A stretch of 64,000 nt of DNA, taken from NCBI GenBank assembly GCA_018292915.2, contig JACVVK020000289.1, positions 244,501-308,500 on the forward strand, in the 5' to 3' direction. Each line of letters opens with the position of its first letter. The stretch's first letter is position 1. Positions 53,205-64,000 of this stretch are shown piece by piece. Under the pieces are notes generated by a model, which made no database searches, was not told the DNA's origin, and saw only the letters and a list, made by a program, of their open reading frames with translations. The position numbers and the translations under genes are program-made. The stretch is from Batillaria attramentaria (Eukaryota; Mollusca; Gastropoda; Batillariidae).

Positions 53205-54738
53205 ATATCTTCTGTTTCAAAACAGCTTGGAGCGGAATCTGAATGCAGTTTGGCATAATACGGAGGAATGTGTTCATTTTTTTTATGACGTGTGTACAAC
53301 AACAACGAACAAACACTTGCAACGTAATATTCCAGAGCAGAAACAAAAGGCGAGTGGCAAAGTGCATTCTCAGTCTCCACTGAGACAAATTAATCGTGGG
53401 AAGAGCTAAAGGGACATGCTCCACCTTCGACCAGCAGCTTTGATGGTCATCGTGACATTTATCAGTTATGATGAAAAGACTGACATGGTGCTGATCATTA
53501 CTGGTGGACGGGTTTAAGTAAGTGACTTGGAATCGCCGTTTAGGCGTCGCCATTAGTTTTTCTTGTGTTCCGCGTAGTATCCGCAGTTTTCGACTGTTTC
53601 GTGATGATGATGATGACGATGATGACGACGACGACGATGATGATGATTTGATACAGTACACACACACAAACAAAATCATGTTCTGTGTTCAATTTGCATG
53701 TGTCGGCGGAGACACGCATCTTTGTCCTGACGTCATTCTGATTCCAAGGTCTTTGATTGACTTCACACTTGACTGTGTGGATGGCACTGTAAATAGTGTG
53801 ATAAAGACTTCGTATGAAGACAGTAACAATTTGTTGCTTTCATTTATTTTTATTTACTTGCTTGTTTGTTTGTTTGTTTGATTGGCGAAAAGACCATGAC
53901 ATTCTCAGTTAACTGAAATTCCGTCAAAATACACCCAGATCAGAGATGTATTTGCTGCTCAAAATGCAAATGTGCGTGTAAACACTCAACCTAAATTTTG
54001 TCGCACTGCTTTTGCCGGTGCGCTCATGTGATACACAGACGCACTCCACAGCAGCGTAAAATAATCAGACTGTCCTTTTTTAAGGTCAGGTCACTGACCG
54101 CACTACTTGGCGACACTGGAGCCGACACACTGTAGCTCATACCAAGGCTAGTGTCCAACGCAACTGATCAGTTCCAGCTATAAATAGCAGCTGTTTAGTA
54201 TGCACAAGCATGCCCGGCACCACACCATGGCTTTGATGACAAAGAAAAGGCAGCTGACACCTGTCTTACTTACAACGCACTTTAAATTATAGTATGTACA
54301 GAAAGTTCAAAGCTGACTTCTGCGCAGATTTGTTTGACTCTCACTGAAGTCTCACTTGGGTGTACGAACATAAAAACACGAAACAAATGATAAGCTGGAA
54401 TGGTGATTTATTTTCGATGATTAGGTGATTTCAGTCCCTGATTTGAAATCTGATACTTTATTAAATCTCTCTCTCTCTCTGTTGATGCATGACAATCAAT
54501 CCATGCATCAGTGTTTCTCAACGATGGTTCATGATCGTATGACAATTTATCTTGAGGATACCAGGAAAACATCATTCTGCACTATCTTCAGTACAAGTAT
54601 ACAATCACTGAAATTTCGTCAAACTGATAGACCCAGATGTGTTTGCTTCTCGAAATGCAACTGTACATGTAAACACTCAACTAAAATTTTGTCGCACGTC
54701 TTTTGCCAGTGTGCTTATGTGATCACAGACTCAGTCTC
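53205..54738. other. Gene-free region
   Basis: It contains a GATGATGAC array at 53603-53647. Two similar stretches (about 53945-54020 and 54635-54720, both with TCGCACT/GCTTTTGCC and CTCATGTGAT-like parts) suggest a diverged local repeat. No exon is supported. Confidence 0.45.
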
Positions 54739-54752
54739 ATTACAATCATTGC

Positions 54753-54857
54753 GGGTGGGTGGGTGTTTGGCAGTTTAACGTCCGTTTTAATCACCGTATG
54801 GGTGATATCGAAGATGGGGCAATGAGAAAAAAGGCCAGCACGACTATTCAGATACGG
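54753..54857 (-). mobile_element. 5'-truncated SINE, family 1
   Basis: On the minus strand only the 3' half of family 1 remains (GCTGGCCTTTTTTCTCATTG to GACGTTAAACTG). ATTACAATCATTGC is duplicated at 54739-54752 and 54858-54871, so truncation happened at insertion. Confidence 0.85.
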
Positions 54858-55063
54858 ATTACAATCATTGCATACTCCACGAAAATGACACTCACTCACT
54901 CACACTATATATCATTACAAAGAAATTTGAAGAAATTCAATAATGAGCAGTTTCAAAGTTCGCACAGAACAGACTTTTTGTCTGCAGGCGGATCAGCGGA
55001 CGCACCAGCGGCCTTGACTTTTCAGCAGCTCTGCGCTGTGGCCTTCACCTTAACCTTGACCTT

Positions 55064-55484
55064 CTAAGACAGCTGCGCGAGGATGGCTTTGCAGAAGTCC
55101 GGAAGGTCGCTGGGTGTACGTGAGGTGATCATATTGCCATCGATAACCACAGGGGCGTCCTCGTATATGGCCCTGCACAATAAATAAATACTAGTAAATA
55201 CATAAATAAATCAGCAAACAAACAAATAAATCAACAAATAAATAAATAAATAAGCAAAAAGACACAATGCAAAGACATGACATCAGCACGAACGGCTAAG
55301 CCGATCGAACGAAGTATGTGAAACCGTCTTCCTATACTTGTCACCACCATACTCTCTCTCTCTCTCTCTCTATCACTATCTCTCTCTCTCTCCCTTCCTT
55401 TGCTCATATTTTCGTAGCTTAGCAACGACAAGTTTGAACATGGTATCTCTGCCAAAACTTTTGCCGTTGGAAAATAAAGATTAT

Positions 55485-55555
<71 letters not shown>

Positions 55556-56278
55556 CAACAACACAATCTCACCAAGGAAAAGGCTGTTGTGACTGCAAGC
55601 GACGACGTCCACAGAGAGTCAGGAACCCACTTGGAACAACGCCGACAAATCATACAGATAAGACATTTCGGCGTAGGACTAGAAGCCTTTTCGTTCGTCT
55701 ACGTTGTTCCAAAGGGGTTCCTGACCCATTTCCTCATGTGTTACCTTCTTTCTATCTCGCCGAGGTCATGCGGGTCCGTTCCCTCCGCGTGCACCCTGCG
55801 TACCCCGACGAGCTGCACGCGCCTGTGCCCGACCTCTACGCACTTCCCTCACAAGCACAAGTCACAGAGCTAAAAATGTCTCTAGGATAGGTCTGTGGAC
55901 ATACCCAGCGTTCTCCATGTCGTCCTTGATGGCGACGAAGCAGGTGGCGCGTTTCCCCTTCAGCAGGCGGGCTGAGCAGAACATCCACGGGCCGTGACAA
56001 ATGGCGGCCACCGGTCGACCTGCAAACAGTGAACAGGACGATCGTGAGCGGCTGACGTCCCCACATGTTTTAAGGAAACACCAGTGTCCTGGTGTAACAC
56101 GCGGGATCTACTCCCCAGCTCCATATACTCCGGGGCACTCCGGGAAGCTGGATGTACTCCCTCTAGTCTAAGCTAGACATACTCCACCCTCACACGCCAG
56201 ATTTACTCCCAAGCTGGAAACACTCCATTAATGAAACACACCGTTAGTCTCCGTGTAACTTTGAATAATAATAACATA

Positions 56279-56318
<40 letters not shown>

Positions 56319-56670
56319 TAATATAATCGCATTAATATAGGCGCTTTATCTCAAATATTTGGCTCAAAGCGCCGCGAGCTAAACGCAGCACGCACGCTCG
56401 CGTGAATCACAGGCATTCTTTCAGACACTGGACATGAACACATAACAATCACGTGTTGCGAAGGGCCAGCTCAGCAATTTAAGTTTCGAGATTTTAGAAT
56501 TGCATTTATTTTCGAATTTTGTGGGCTGAATATTTCCAAAGCAGAGGCATAGCAGGAAGCCGGGGTACCCGGAGGGAGGGGGGGGGGAGAGAGAGAGAGA
56601 GATTTCGGAGTGTGTCTGTGTGAGAGAGACAGACACACAGAGAGACAGAGAGATTTCGGTGTGTGTGTGT

Positions 56671-56732
<62 letters not shown>

Positions 56733-57016
56733 CGCTCGCGTTTGTGCATGAGTTTTCAATGCGTGACGCGATTTTCAGATGATTTCCGGTAATCCGTTCG
56801 AACAGAGACAGGACACGATCAAAGTTAGTATGACGTGATACCCGAATAGGTCCTTGGCAGTACTCATGTTATTCATTATCTGGGGACGAGTATAACACGC
56901 TCCAAAAGTCTTGTTTACGGCGCAGTAGCATGCAATGTGACCTGGGTACACTCTGAAAAGCGAGGACACCTCAGTTCAGAAATGTCAGAGCTGAATTTAG
57001 AATGTTGGAATCCCGA

Positions 57017-57056
<40 letters not shown>

Positions 57057-57083
57057 AATCTCTCTGCACACACACACACACAC

Positions 57084-57137
<54 letters not shown>

Positions 57138-57590
57138 GTCTGAGAAATCGGGTTGCTTTACCGAGTGCAGACAGGGAATACTTACGCTGATAAGAAGTTC
57201 GAATCAATCTCACCAATAAAACCAATCATTTCTAACACAATCAAACATTAAAAAGCCTTTAATGACACGACCTTAAACTAAAATTAGGAGACAAAAAAAA
57301 AAGACAAGCAAACATAAACCAGGCGCTAACAGAATCCCTGGTCGATGTCATTAAACAAAGCAACAGTGAAACTGGTTTCAAGTCAGTGCACTCTGACCGT
57401 ATCTGAGATTGTTTTTAATTTCCACTCAAAAACACACAAGACTATACCACTCACGCAAGGTGTGCCTATGTCTAGTGTTCATAGTGTGACACCTGGGCAT
57501 GGCACAGTCGGTGTGTAAACTACTCACCAACGTCAGACAGACGGTGGGAAATCTTGACGGCAAAAAGACACTACATGTCATCCACATTAT
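55064..57590 (-). CDS. DJ-1/PfpI-family protein, 3' exons (5' part not found)
   Basis: Two certain exons join in frame: 56019-55905 and 55172-55064 (stop TAG at 55064-55066). They encode RPVAAICHGPWMF, the nucleophile-elbow motif of the DJ-1/PfpI glutamine-amidotransferase-like fold with its catalytic Cys, then DDMENAGAIYEDAPVVIDG and NMITSRTPSDLPDFCKAIL, the usual C-terminus of bacterial-type YhbO/PfpI deglycases. A probable third exon, 57590-57528, encodes AVKISHRLSDVG and joins in the right phase, but has an in-frame TAG (57571-57573) unless the acceptor is at 57570. Earlier exons with the PGG strand were not identified. The gene could be partial, or a pseudogene. Confidence 0.72.
55618..55725. 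repeat. Foldback with 24-bp arms
   Basis: GTCAGGAACCCACTTGGAAC followed by AACG pairs with an inverted copy ending at 55725 (GTTCCAAAGGGGTTCCTGAC) with one or two mismatches, around an 60-bp loop. It lies in the last intron of the DJ-1/PfpI-like gene. Confidence 0.75.
56091..56242. repeat. Relative of the foldback element at 45603
   Basis: It starts GGTGTAACACGCGGGATCTA. CATACTCCACCCTCACACGC and CAGATTTACTCCCAAGCTGG are the inverse of the stretch at about 45706-45752 of the other element. It ends ACACACC, complementary to its start. Confidence 0.6.
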
Positions 57591-57771
57591 CTGAATAACT
57601 TTTTTTTTTTTTCAGCCACATCATCGTCAGCCCCAAATATAATTATGTACCCACGAAAACCTGTTGGGATCTCAAAAATAGATATTTTGAATTTCTTTCG
57701 CAAGCATACACTCAAACGCAATACCTATGCACAACACGAGAGGCACGGCTGAAGTGTGTGTGTGTGTGTGT

Positions 57772-57819
<48 letters not shown>

Positions 57820-58917
57820 ATATGCAACTTAAACAACCTCCGTAAACTTTTTTTTTCCTTTTCTTTTAAAATCGCAAATAACAAATCCAGATAAACTAGG
57901 TTCATGCTTATTATTAGGGACTACCCCACCACTGATCAGTACTATCTAACATTACCTGGCACAGATATTTTCGGTGCAACCAGTCAACTCACAGTCTACA
58001 GATCGTCAAGCTAGATAAACGCTAATATCATCGGCTACGACATACGTGATAATCATCCACGATGGCCTCATCAGCAGGACACGAGCACTGACGAAAGCGA
58101 ACTCTCCACCCTTGTAATATACAGGTGTTATCTCGGGTCGCACGTTGAGGACTATAACACACTAGTACGAGAGAAATCTATGCTCAGTCACGGACCACCA
58201 GAAACGCCGAGTACGAGAAAGTAAGGCAGAAGATACATACGTCGCACTTGACTGTCCTCACGGTATATACGTCGCACTTGACTGTCTCAAATGAATTACA
58301 TCCTCAGGGGCTCGACCGAAGCACTTCCCATTACAAGTAGGATCGAGGATTTCATCATATCTGGCTTTCTGAAGCGGACTTGTCAGGAAAGCAGCGACAA
58401 ATCTGATCGTAAAGATCACTCTCTCAATTGTGATGGTGTTGTGAAAGCTGATTTCTTGTAGTAGTGGCTGATTTCATTTCTTTGTATCCAAACTTTACGT
58501 GTGCTGACTTCGTCTGGAAGTACCTTACAGATATGACTCGGTTTCAGCGACTTGCAGTTTTGAATCGGAATCTCTGTGTGTTCGCTGATTTTTTTTCTTT
58601 GGTTGCATAGGCTCCGAACAAAAAAAGGGACCCATACATCGGAACCAAAGGCGCACAGGTATGATTTGGGTTTTCAATAACGTTTGTGGCAAATATACAA
58701 ATCATATAAACTGTGTGTAACTTAGAGAGAGAAAAAAAAAAAGGCCGCGCGCTCAAACACAGACACACACAAACACACACACACAGAGCACGATTTCTGC
58801 TGGTGTAAAGAATTTTATCTTATCTGTATGCTAGCCTTTTCCGAACTTTTCTAGTCACAGTAACTGGTATTTTTATCAAACGTCACTGCAAGCGTACAAA
58901 AAGAAAGACATGGGGAT
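57591..58917. other. Unassigned region
   Basis: It should contain 5' exons of the DJ-1/PfpI-like gene, but none is recognisable. A (GT)n array lies at 57756-57815. A 48-bp plus-strand block at 58611-58658, between a CATAG acceptor-like and a gtatga donor-like site, reads APNKKRDPYIGTKGAQ; its status is unknown. Confidence 0.4.
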
Positions 58918-58920
58918 CAG

Positions 58921-59592
58921 AGGCGCGTTCAGTTAGCTTAGCGGCTACGTAGCAAAACGAGGAAAGCTAGCGCTTGCGTTCAGTTGCGCGTAGCGTGGCT
59001 AGCCCCTAGCGTAAGAAAAGTAGGACCCCGCAGAGGTGCTAGCTTCGGCTAGCTTCTCATTTCAAGATGGCGTCCGTTCGTGTGTGTGGCTTCAGTTTTT
59101 TTCAACTGTTTGATTTTTAAAGATCGATGGGGACCGCATCATAAATGATATGACCGTTGTGTATCAGGCTTGATCTGTACCAACTTATTATCCAGTTTAA
59201 TTTGCTGAATCCTATTAGGGACGTTCATAAATCATTTCTAAGCCAGCGTTTCCTTTGTTCGCGTTCTGCGGTTCACGCTCAGCGCTGGTTGTTGCCTAAA
59301 CTGACGAAGTCTTTCATATGAGCGTCACAGGCTGGGTTTTTGTCTTTGGTCTGCTTCTCTTCACTCAACATGCAAAACAACTTGTCTGTGGCTTGCATCA
59401 TGCTTACGATCGCCCCCTCAACAGCATTATAGCAAAGTTCTTGTTTAAGAAGTTCCTTCACAACGCCAACGCTCACGCTTTCCGCCATTTTGAAAATGCT
59501 CGCACCGCTAGCGCCGTTCAGGTTGACTGCTAGCTTTCTTCCTTTTGCGATCGCTACGTCGACCTAGATATCTACCTCAACTGAACGCACCT
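58921..59592. mobile_element. PIF/Harbinger-like non-autonomous transposon, 672 bp
   Basis: Left end AGGCGCGTTCAGTTAGC and inverted right end AGGTGCGTTCAGTTGAG match at 13 of the first 14 bases. CAG is present on both flanks (58918-58920, 59593-59595), a 3-bp duplication. Inside, minus-strand bases 59488-59279 hold a 69-codon ATG frame beginning MAESVSVGVVKELLKQEL; a second ATGGCG in the same TTTCAA context lies inverted at 59067. No transposase domain can be recognised. Confidence 0.7.
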
Positions 59593-59883
59593 CAGAGCAC
59601 CAGTGCACATCGCAACTAGCAATGCCAAATATCCGTGTAATATTACGTACGGTATCACTTTATCACGATCTCTACAAAGGACATTCTTTGTAGGCCAATC
59701 CAATGTCCACTTCAAGTTATACGGGTCAGACGTGTTTCCGTGACACAGTTCCTGTAATGGCACCAGACGCTGTCTTAGCACAGTTGGCGCATGCAATCAC
59801 AATTATTTCGTGGTGTGACCAAAAAAAAAAAAAAAAAAAAACCCCAACAACCCAACAACAACAACAACAAAAACGTTCAGGAT

Positions 59884-60340
59884 GGGGTGGGTGTCTGGGA
59901 GTTTATCTTCCTTTTTCACCATGCATGGGTGATACCAAAGACGGGGCAACAAGAGAAAAAGGCCAGCGCAAATATTTGGCCCCAGTCAGGATTCGAACTC
60001 ACGACCCCAAGCAATGAAAGTAAGCTTAAGCGTAAGCTTTACCAGTCGGCTATCCCGGTGTCGTAGAACATTTCGGAACCAGGATAAATCGGAACCGGTT
60101 CCCAAAAATCCTAGGATATTTCGGAACAATTCCCATTTATCCCGCACCTGGCAGACAAAATTCATGTGGGCTAATGACCTTCTAGACGGTTCCGAAATAT
60201 GCTGGTGGTTTTCAAATATCCTGTCACTAGAGTCAGGATAAATCGGAATGGTTCCGAAAAATCCTGCCACCGAGGGCCAGGATAAATCGGAATGGTTCCC
60301 ATTCGTCCCGGTTCCGAAATATCCTGTGACACCGGCTCCT
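59884..60340 (-). mobile_element. tRNA-derived SINE, family 1, split by a MITE
   Basis: The minus-strand family 1 sequence (GTTTATCTTCC end at about 59900, B box complement GGATTCGAACTCACGAC at about 59988) runs to TATCCCGG at 60058, and its remaining end, CTCC, resumes at 60336 after an inserted element. The outer flanks share AAACG-TCAGGA (about 59869 and 60346). Confidence 0.82.
60059..60331. mobile_element. MITE inserted in a SINE, CCGG target duplication
   Basis: Ends are inverted repeats, TGTCGTAGAACATTTCGGAACC and (inverted right end) TGTCACAGGATATTTCGGAA. The host SINE normally reads CCCGGCTCC; here CCGG occurs on both sides (60055-60058, 60332-60335), so the empty site and the 4-bp duplication can be read directly. 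AGGATAAATCGGAA and GGTTCCGAAATAT are repeated inside. Confidence 0.88.
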
Positions 60341-60574
60341 CCGTCAAACGCATCAGGAACGTTGCTTCCATCAAATCCTCAATGTGACGTATGTTGTTGT
60401 TTTGTTTAAACAGGGTGGATCGAAGGTGACAATCTGCCAGAGCCATAGACCTCTTTCCCTGAAAATCCATACACACACTTGCAACAGATCGCCAAGAACT
60501 GCCCCGTACCGGCCAGGAAAGAGCAGAAGAACACTCAAATCGTAAGACTATACCCTGCGCTATACCCTGCCAAC

Positions 60575-60815
60575 ATGGCGGCCGCAGCACGTCAGCCGCG
60601 GTCGCTGTATCTTGCCAGTCCAGGCAGTGATTACTGTGTCAAGGTCATTCTGCTGGGAGACGTTGGCGTCGGCAAGACTACTATCCTCAACACCTATACT
60701 CAAGGTCGCCCCAGGGTGGCGCATCGCGCCAGCGTCTCGCTTTCTCCGTCTTCCAGGGATCGGATCGTGTTGTACCACGACAAGAAGGTCAAAGTGTCCC
60801 TTTGGGACACTGCAG
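60575..60815 (+). CDS. Rab-like small GTPase, first coding exon (gene continues beyond window)
   Basis: The ATG in AACATGGCGG opens 80 codons plus one base, ending at a strong donor (G/gtaagt). It encodes the P-loop GDVGVGKT (28-35), followed by TILNTYTQGRP, and ends in KVSLWDTAG, the switch II start. Small GTPases of this type bind GTP and recruit effectors on membranes. P-loop context GVGKTTxLNT and intron phase match the gene at 47321, so the two are probable paralogues. The next exon, expected to start with GQERF, is not found in the remaining 3.2 kb. Confidence 0.8.
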
Positions 60816-60867
60816 GTAAGTCGCTGACAGTGGGAAATACGTACAAACCGACCGCTGGGGTGTCAAA

Positions 60868-60868
<1 letters not shown>

Positions 60869-60934
<66 letters not shown>
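60869..60934 (+). repeat. (CA)n microsatellite
   Basis: Pure CA array of about 66 bp, in intron 1 of the Rab-like gene that starts at 60575. Confidence 0.97.
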
Positions 60935-60941
<7 letters not shown>

Positions 60942-61402
60942 AGGCTATGCTCAGTAATCAAGTGCTAGATTTCCAATCAGCGATTACTTAAAGAAATACT
61001 GGACGCACTAAAAGGGCAACATTTTGTGTATGTGACTGAAGCGATAGTCGTTTTGGACACTGAAACCGTCTTTCAGTTATGTGGCTTTAATATTCAAGAG
61101 TGAAAAGGCGGTGTTGTGGACTCGCTTCCCTTTAATAATGAAATCTAGTCACTGTAAACACTACAGACTCTCCTTGGCTAATCTCCTTTATTGTGAAGCC
61201 TTTGATAAGTCCTGGACTTGAATCGACAAGAGATATGTCATCTCATTTAAACATCTACACATGTATATTCACATCTTGTTTTAAGTTATATGTTTTAATG
61301 ACTTGGCGGAGGGAGGAAGACCTTGTCTAGCCGCGAATAAGTTTTTGCTGCTTGCGCGGCGTTAAGCCCTACGCAGCTTACTCCATTTCGGGCAGAGCGA
61401 GT
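60935..61402. other. Intronic spacer
   Basis: No exon. At about 61325-61370 the dispersed motif TTAACGCCGCGCAAGCAGCA occurs on the minus strand; relatives lie at 43911 and 17084. Confidence 0.5.
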
Positions 61403-61415
61403 ATCTATCGAAACA

Positions 61416-61586
61416 GGGTGGGTTGGTGTTTGGGGGTATAACGTCCTTTTCCATCACATACGGGTGATGTCAAAGACAGGGCAACGATGAAAAAGGCCAG
61501 CACAAATATCTGGCCGCGGCCAGGATTCGAACTCTTGACCCGAGCATTGCAAGTCCAACGCTCTACCATTCGGCCATCCCGGCTCC
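61416..61586 (-). mobile_element. tRNA-derived SINE, family 1
   Basis: Complete minus-strand copy with A and B boxes (complements ACGCTCTACCATTCGGCCA and GGATTCGAACTC). ATCTATCGAAACA is perfectly duplicated at 61403-61415 and 61587-61599. Confidence 0.93.
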
Positions 61587-61599
61587 ATCTATCGAAACA

Positions 61600-62091
61600 T
61601 GTCGAACGAAACACAAGTAAAAAAAAAAAATAAAAAAATATTAAAAAAAAGGAGAGAAAAAAAGAAAAAGAAAAGAAAAAAGGAGAGCACTGAAAAAAGT
61701 CTACGCTAATGATACACCAAGCCGCAAGAGCAGGTGGCCGGTTAACATAGGTCTAACCCTTGACCTGCCTTTTAAAGTTGACCCAAAACTGCACTTAAGG
61801 ATTACCGATCAGAAAGAGAAGACTACGCATGCACCTGCAAAAGCCATTACCCGTTGAGCCAGGGTCACGTGATCAGCCCTAGAACATTCTGTGACCGTGC
61901 ATCTGTATAGAAATGAGAAACAACGCACCGTTGCAGCATTTTTGTTTTATCAAGGCCATAGCCACGGACCAAAAAGAAAAGTTCAAGGTTGCACTTTGAT
62001 AACCAGTGCTCTCTCTCTCTCTCTCTTTCAGTCTCTCTCTCCCCCCCCCCCCTTTTTTTTCTGCACTGGGATATTTGTTGGGGGCAGTAGC

Positions 62092-62123
<32 letters not shown>

Positions 62124-62681
62124 ACACACACACACACACACAGGTACAGACAGACCCCCCCCCCACACACACACACACATACACACACACACACACACGC
62201 GGACACACAATGAAGGGGCTGGTTGGGTGGGGGGGGTGTGTGTGGGGGGGGGGGGGCACAGTCTCAGAAACACAATGCAGAAAGGGCTTGGTGGAAGTGG
62301 GGGGGGGGGAGAGGGGGGAGTCAGTTGTAGCGTAAACATTGTTTCGACATGAGAAGTGACCCGTGCCACTAACCGGACACCAGCTGCACAAACCTCGACT
62401 GATAGTGGCAAAGTCCTCCCTGAAAGATAACCACTATCTCTGAACAACATAATACAAGTGATAATACTGACACTAAACAAACACACACACATAAACGGCG
62501 CTGCAGCGATGTTCTGGTAACTGCCATGTAAATGCTTTGTTTTAGATCAGTACATGCTTACCATGGCTGTCATGTCCTGTGTAGTTCAAACATTCGTTTG
62601 ATACTAATGTTATCTTCAACCTGTCTACCACACGTTTGACACCATCAAATATAATATACTGTCACAAGCAGAATGATGGAC

Positions 62682-62753
<72 letters not shown>

Positions 62754-63290
62754 CGTGTGGGCGTGTACGTGCGTGCGTGCGTGCGTGTACGTGCGTGCGT
62801 GCGTGTATTGTAAGGGTGAGTTAATACCCTAGTTTACATTGTTAGGCTCAGTGTTAGACCGCGATAGTCGTGACCGCTACTCGTGCACGCCATGACCGTG
62901 CTGCAGGGATTTCACGGACTAAACGTAAACGCACAGTTCAGATTTTTATTTCTGAGTTAGGGTTTTGGGGGCGATTTTGACACTTCATGCGAGGCGGTCG
63001 GTGGGGCTTCACCTGCGCTCTCACTATAGGAATTTGGTGACAGTTTGAGGCGAGCCTGGAAGTACGGTTGCAAGTTTTGGTTACCTGCTCGTACTGAAGC
63101 GCATTTTGGATGTAGCTTCCCGCTGTGTGTGTTGTGGGCCGGCATTATCACGGGTTGTCTGGACCTGCTTCTGACTGCATCTTCTGCAACGTTTTCATAC
63201 CTATCCTTCGACCCCTTTACTGGCTGCCGTTTTGGGATGAGCCCCATCGCTTTAAGCGGCGGACAGGAGCCAGCACTGCGGCGACTACAT
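61600..63290. other. Gene-poor region, simple repeats
   Basis: An A-rich tract (61617-61690), CT, CA and poly-G/C runs (62006-62315) and a (GT)n/(GC) array (62681-62800) dominate. A 140-codon open frame on the minus strand (63376-62957) starts only at GTG and matches no family I know. Confidence 0.45.
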
Positions 63291-63390
63291 TTCGCTGGTG
63301 TCAGCGTCACGGGACGTAACCCTACGTGGCGCGCTGCTGCGGCGGTCTGGCCGCTCACTGATATCCCTACTGGCACCTACTTCGTCCGAT

Positions 63391-63735
63391 CCTCCATCGC
63401 TTCGTTGCCAGTCCGGCGTGCTGACGTCATTACCTACTTGGACTGGTTCTTCATCATCGCTTCGTTGCCAGTCCGGCGTGCTGACGCCATCATCTACTTC
63501 GTCTGATTCTTCATCATCGCTCCGTTGCCAGTCCGGCGTGCTGACGCCATTACCTACTCGGACTGATTCTTCATCATCGCTTCGTTGCCAGTCCGGCGTG
63601 CTGACGTCATTACCTACTTGGACTGGTTCTTCACCATCGCTTCATCATCAGTCCGACACGTTAACGCCATCACCTACTTCGTTTGATTCTTCATCATCAC
63701 TTCGCCGTCGTCCCGACACGTCGACGCCACTGAGT
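63391..63735. repeat. 60-bp tandem repeat, about six units
   Basis: Units share CATCGCTTCGTTGCCAGTCC and GGCGTGCTGACG-CAT-ACCTAC. The 60-bp length preserves frame on both strands. Plus-strand units read SSSSLRCQSGVLT. The minus strand reads an acidic peptide, STPDWQRSDDEE, through four units, but the unit at 63601-63660 has three consecutive stops (63636-63644) in that frame. No gene can be assigned. Confidence 0.85.
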
Positions 63736-64000
63736 GAGCCACTTGGCGAGACGCACAGGGGTGCCTGGTGACTACCGTGTCAACACGCTTCTTCTTTCTT
63801 CTCTATTCCTCCCCCCCCCCCCCCCCACATCGCTACAATAGCCTGACGCACTGTTTTTCATGCTTTGATTTCTTGACTTATACGTGCAACCATTGGTTGA
63901 TTATTTGTTCATTCATCCGTTCATTCATCCGTCCTCCATCCGTCCTTCATCCGTCCTTCATCCGTGCATCATCTTTTCATTTAATCGTTTCGTTTATATA

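Noticed and set aside
57610..57700. Possible DJ-1 PGG-strand exon reading GYIIIFGADDDV on the minus strand
   Set aside because: The PGG signature is absent and no splice donor fits; too weak to add to the gene.
62957..63376. 140-codon minus-strand frame
   Set aside because: It lacks an ATG at its start, has no recognisable domain and is in a different frame from the acidic repeat next to it.

Overview
The window is eukaryotic, from an invertebrate animal; a gastropod mollusc is my best guess. The genes have introns with GT/AG borders. The intergenic DNA is full of (AC)n/(GT)n microsatellites, poly-G and poly-T runs, tRNA-derived SINEs and small inverted-repeat elements. There is no rRNA gene, functional tRNA gene, CRISPR array or bacterial feature. 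The host lineage is inferred from gene similarity and repeat style, not proven.

Layout. 0-16 kb: two direct copies of a 1.7-kb repeat (1-1759 and 13841-15575) flank SINEs, a broken Tc1 transposase and an unrecognised repetitive transcription unit (7.6-11.9 kb) whose exons have been duplicated in tandem. 16.6-18.3 kb: two exons of an EF-hand protein on the minus strand. 18.4-26 kb: no host gene; a 1-kb pogo/Tigger-like element and LINE 3' ends. 26.3-35.4 kb (minus): a complete 15-exon BRAP gene (RING plus UBP zinc finger plus coiled coil, 633 aa). 36.9-40.1 kb (plus): a complete 3-exon QPRT gene (309 aa), head-to-head with BRAP. 41-47 kb: SINE and several MITEs. 47.3-52.8 kb (plus): a complete 4-exon atypical Rab-like GTPase (247 aa). 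55.1-57.6 kb (minus): the 3' exons of a DJ-1/PfpI-family gene. 60.6 kb (plus): the first exon of a second Rab-like GTPase that runs off the window. 61-64 kb: SINE, microsatellites and a 60-bp tandem repeat.

How the genes relate. BRAP and QPRT share a 1.4-kb intergenic region in which a GGGCCGAGTTGG-like motif is repeated on both sides, oriented with each transcript. The two Rab-like genes share the unusual P-loop context GVGKTTxLNT and the same phase-1 intron after the switch II DT(A/G)G, so they look like paralogues. The other genes have no evident functional link.

The most interesting non-genic features are at least eight terminal-inverted-repeat elements with visible target-site signatures, one inserted cleanly inside a SINE; inverted repeats bracketing QPRT exon 2; decayed copies of a prenylation tail in a GTPase 3' UTR; and a tandem-exon gene with all three frames open. 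Shorter microsatellites not listed separately lie near 6323, 15317, 25922, 48054, 49399, 50117, 50700, 51731, 56659, 57018, 57756, 62092 and 62681.
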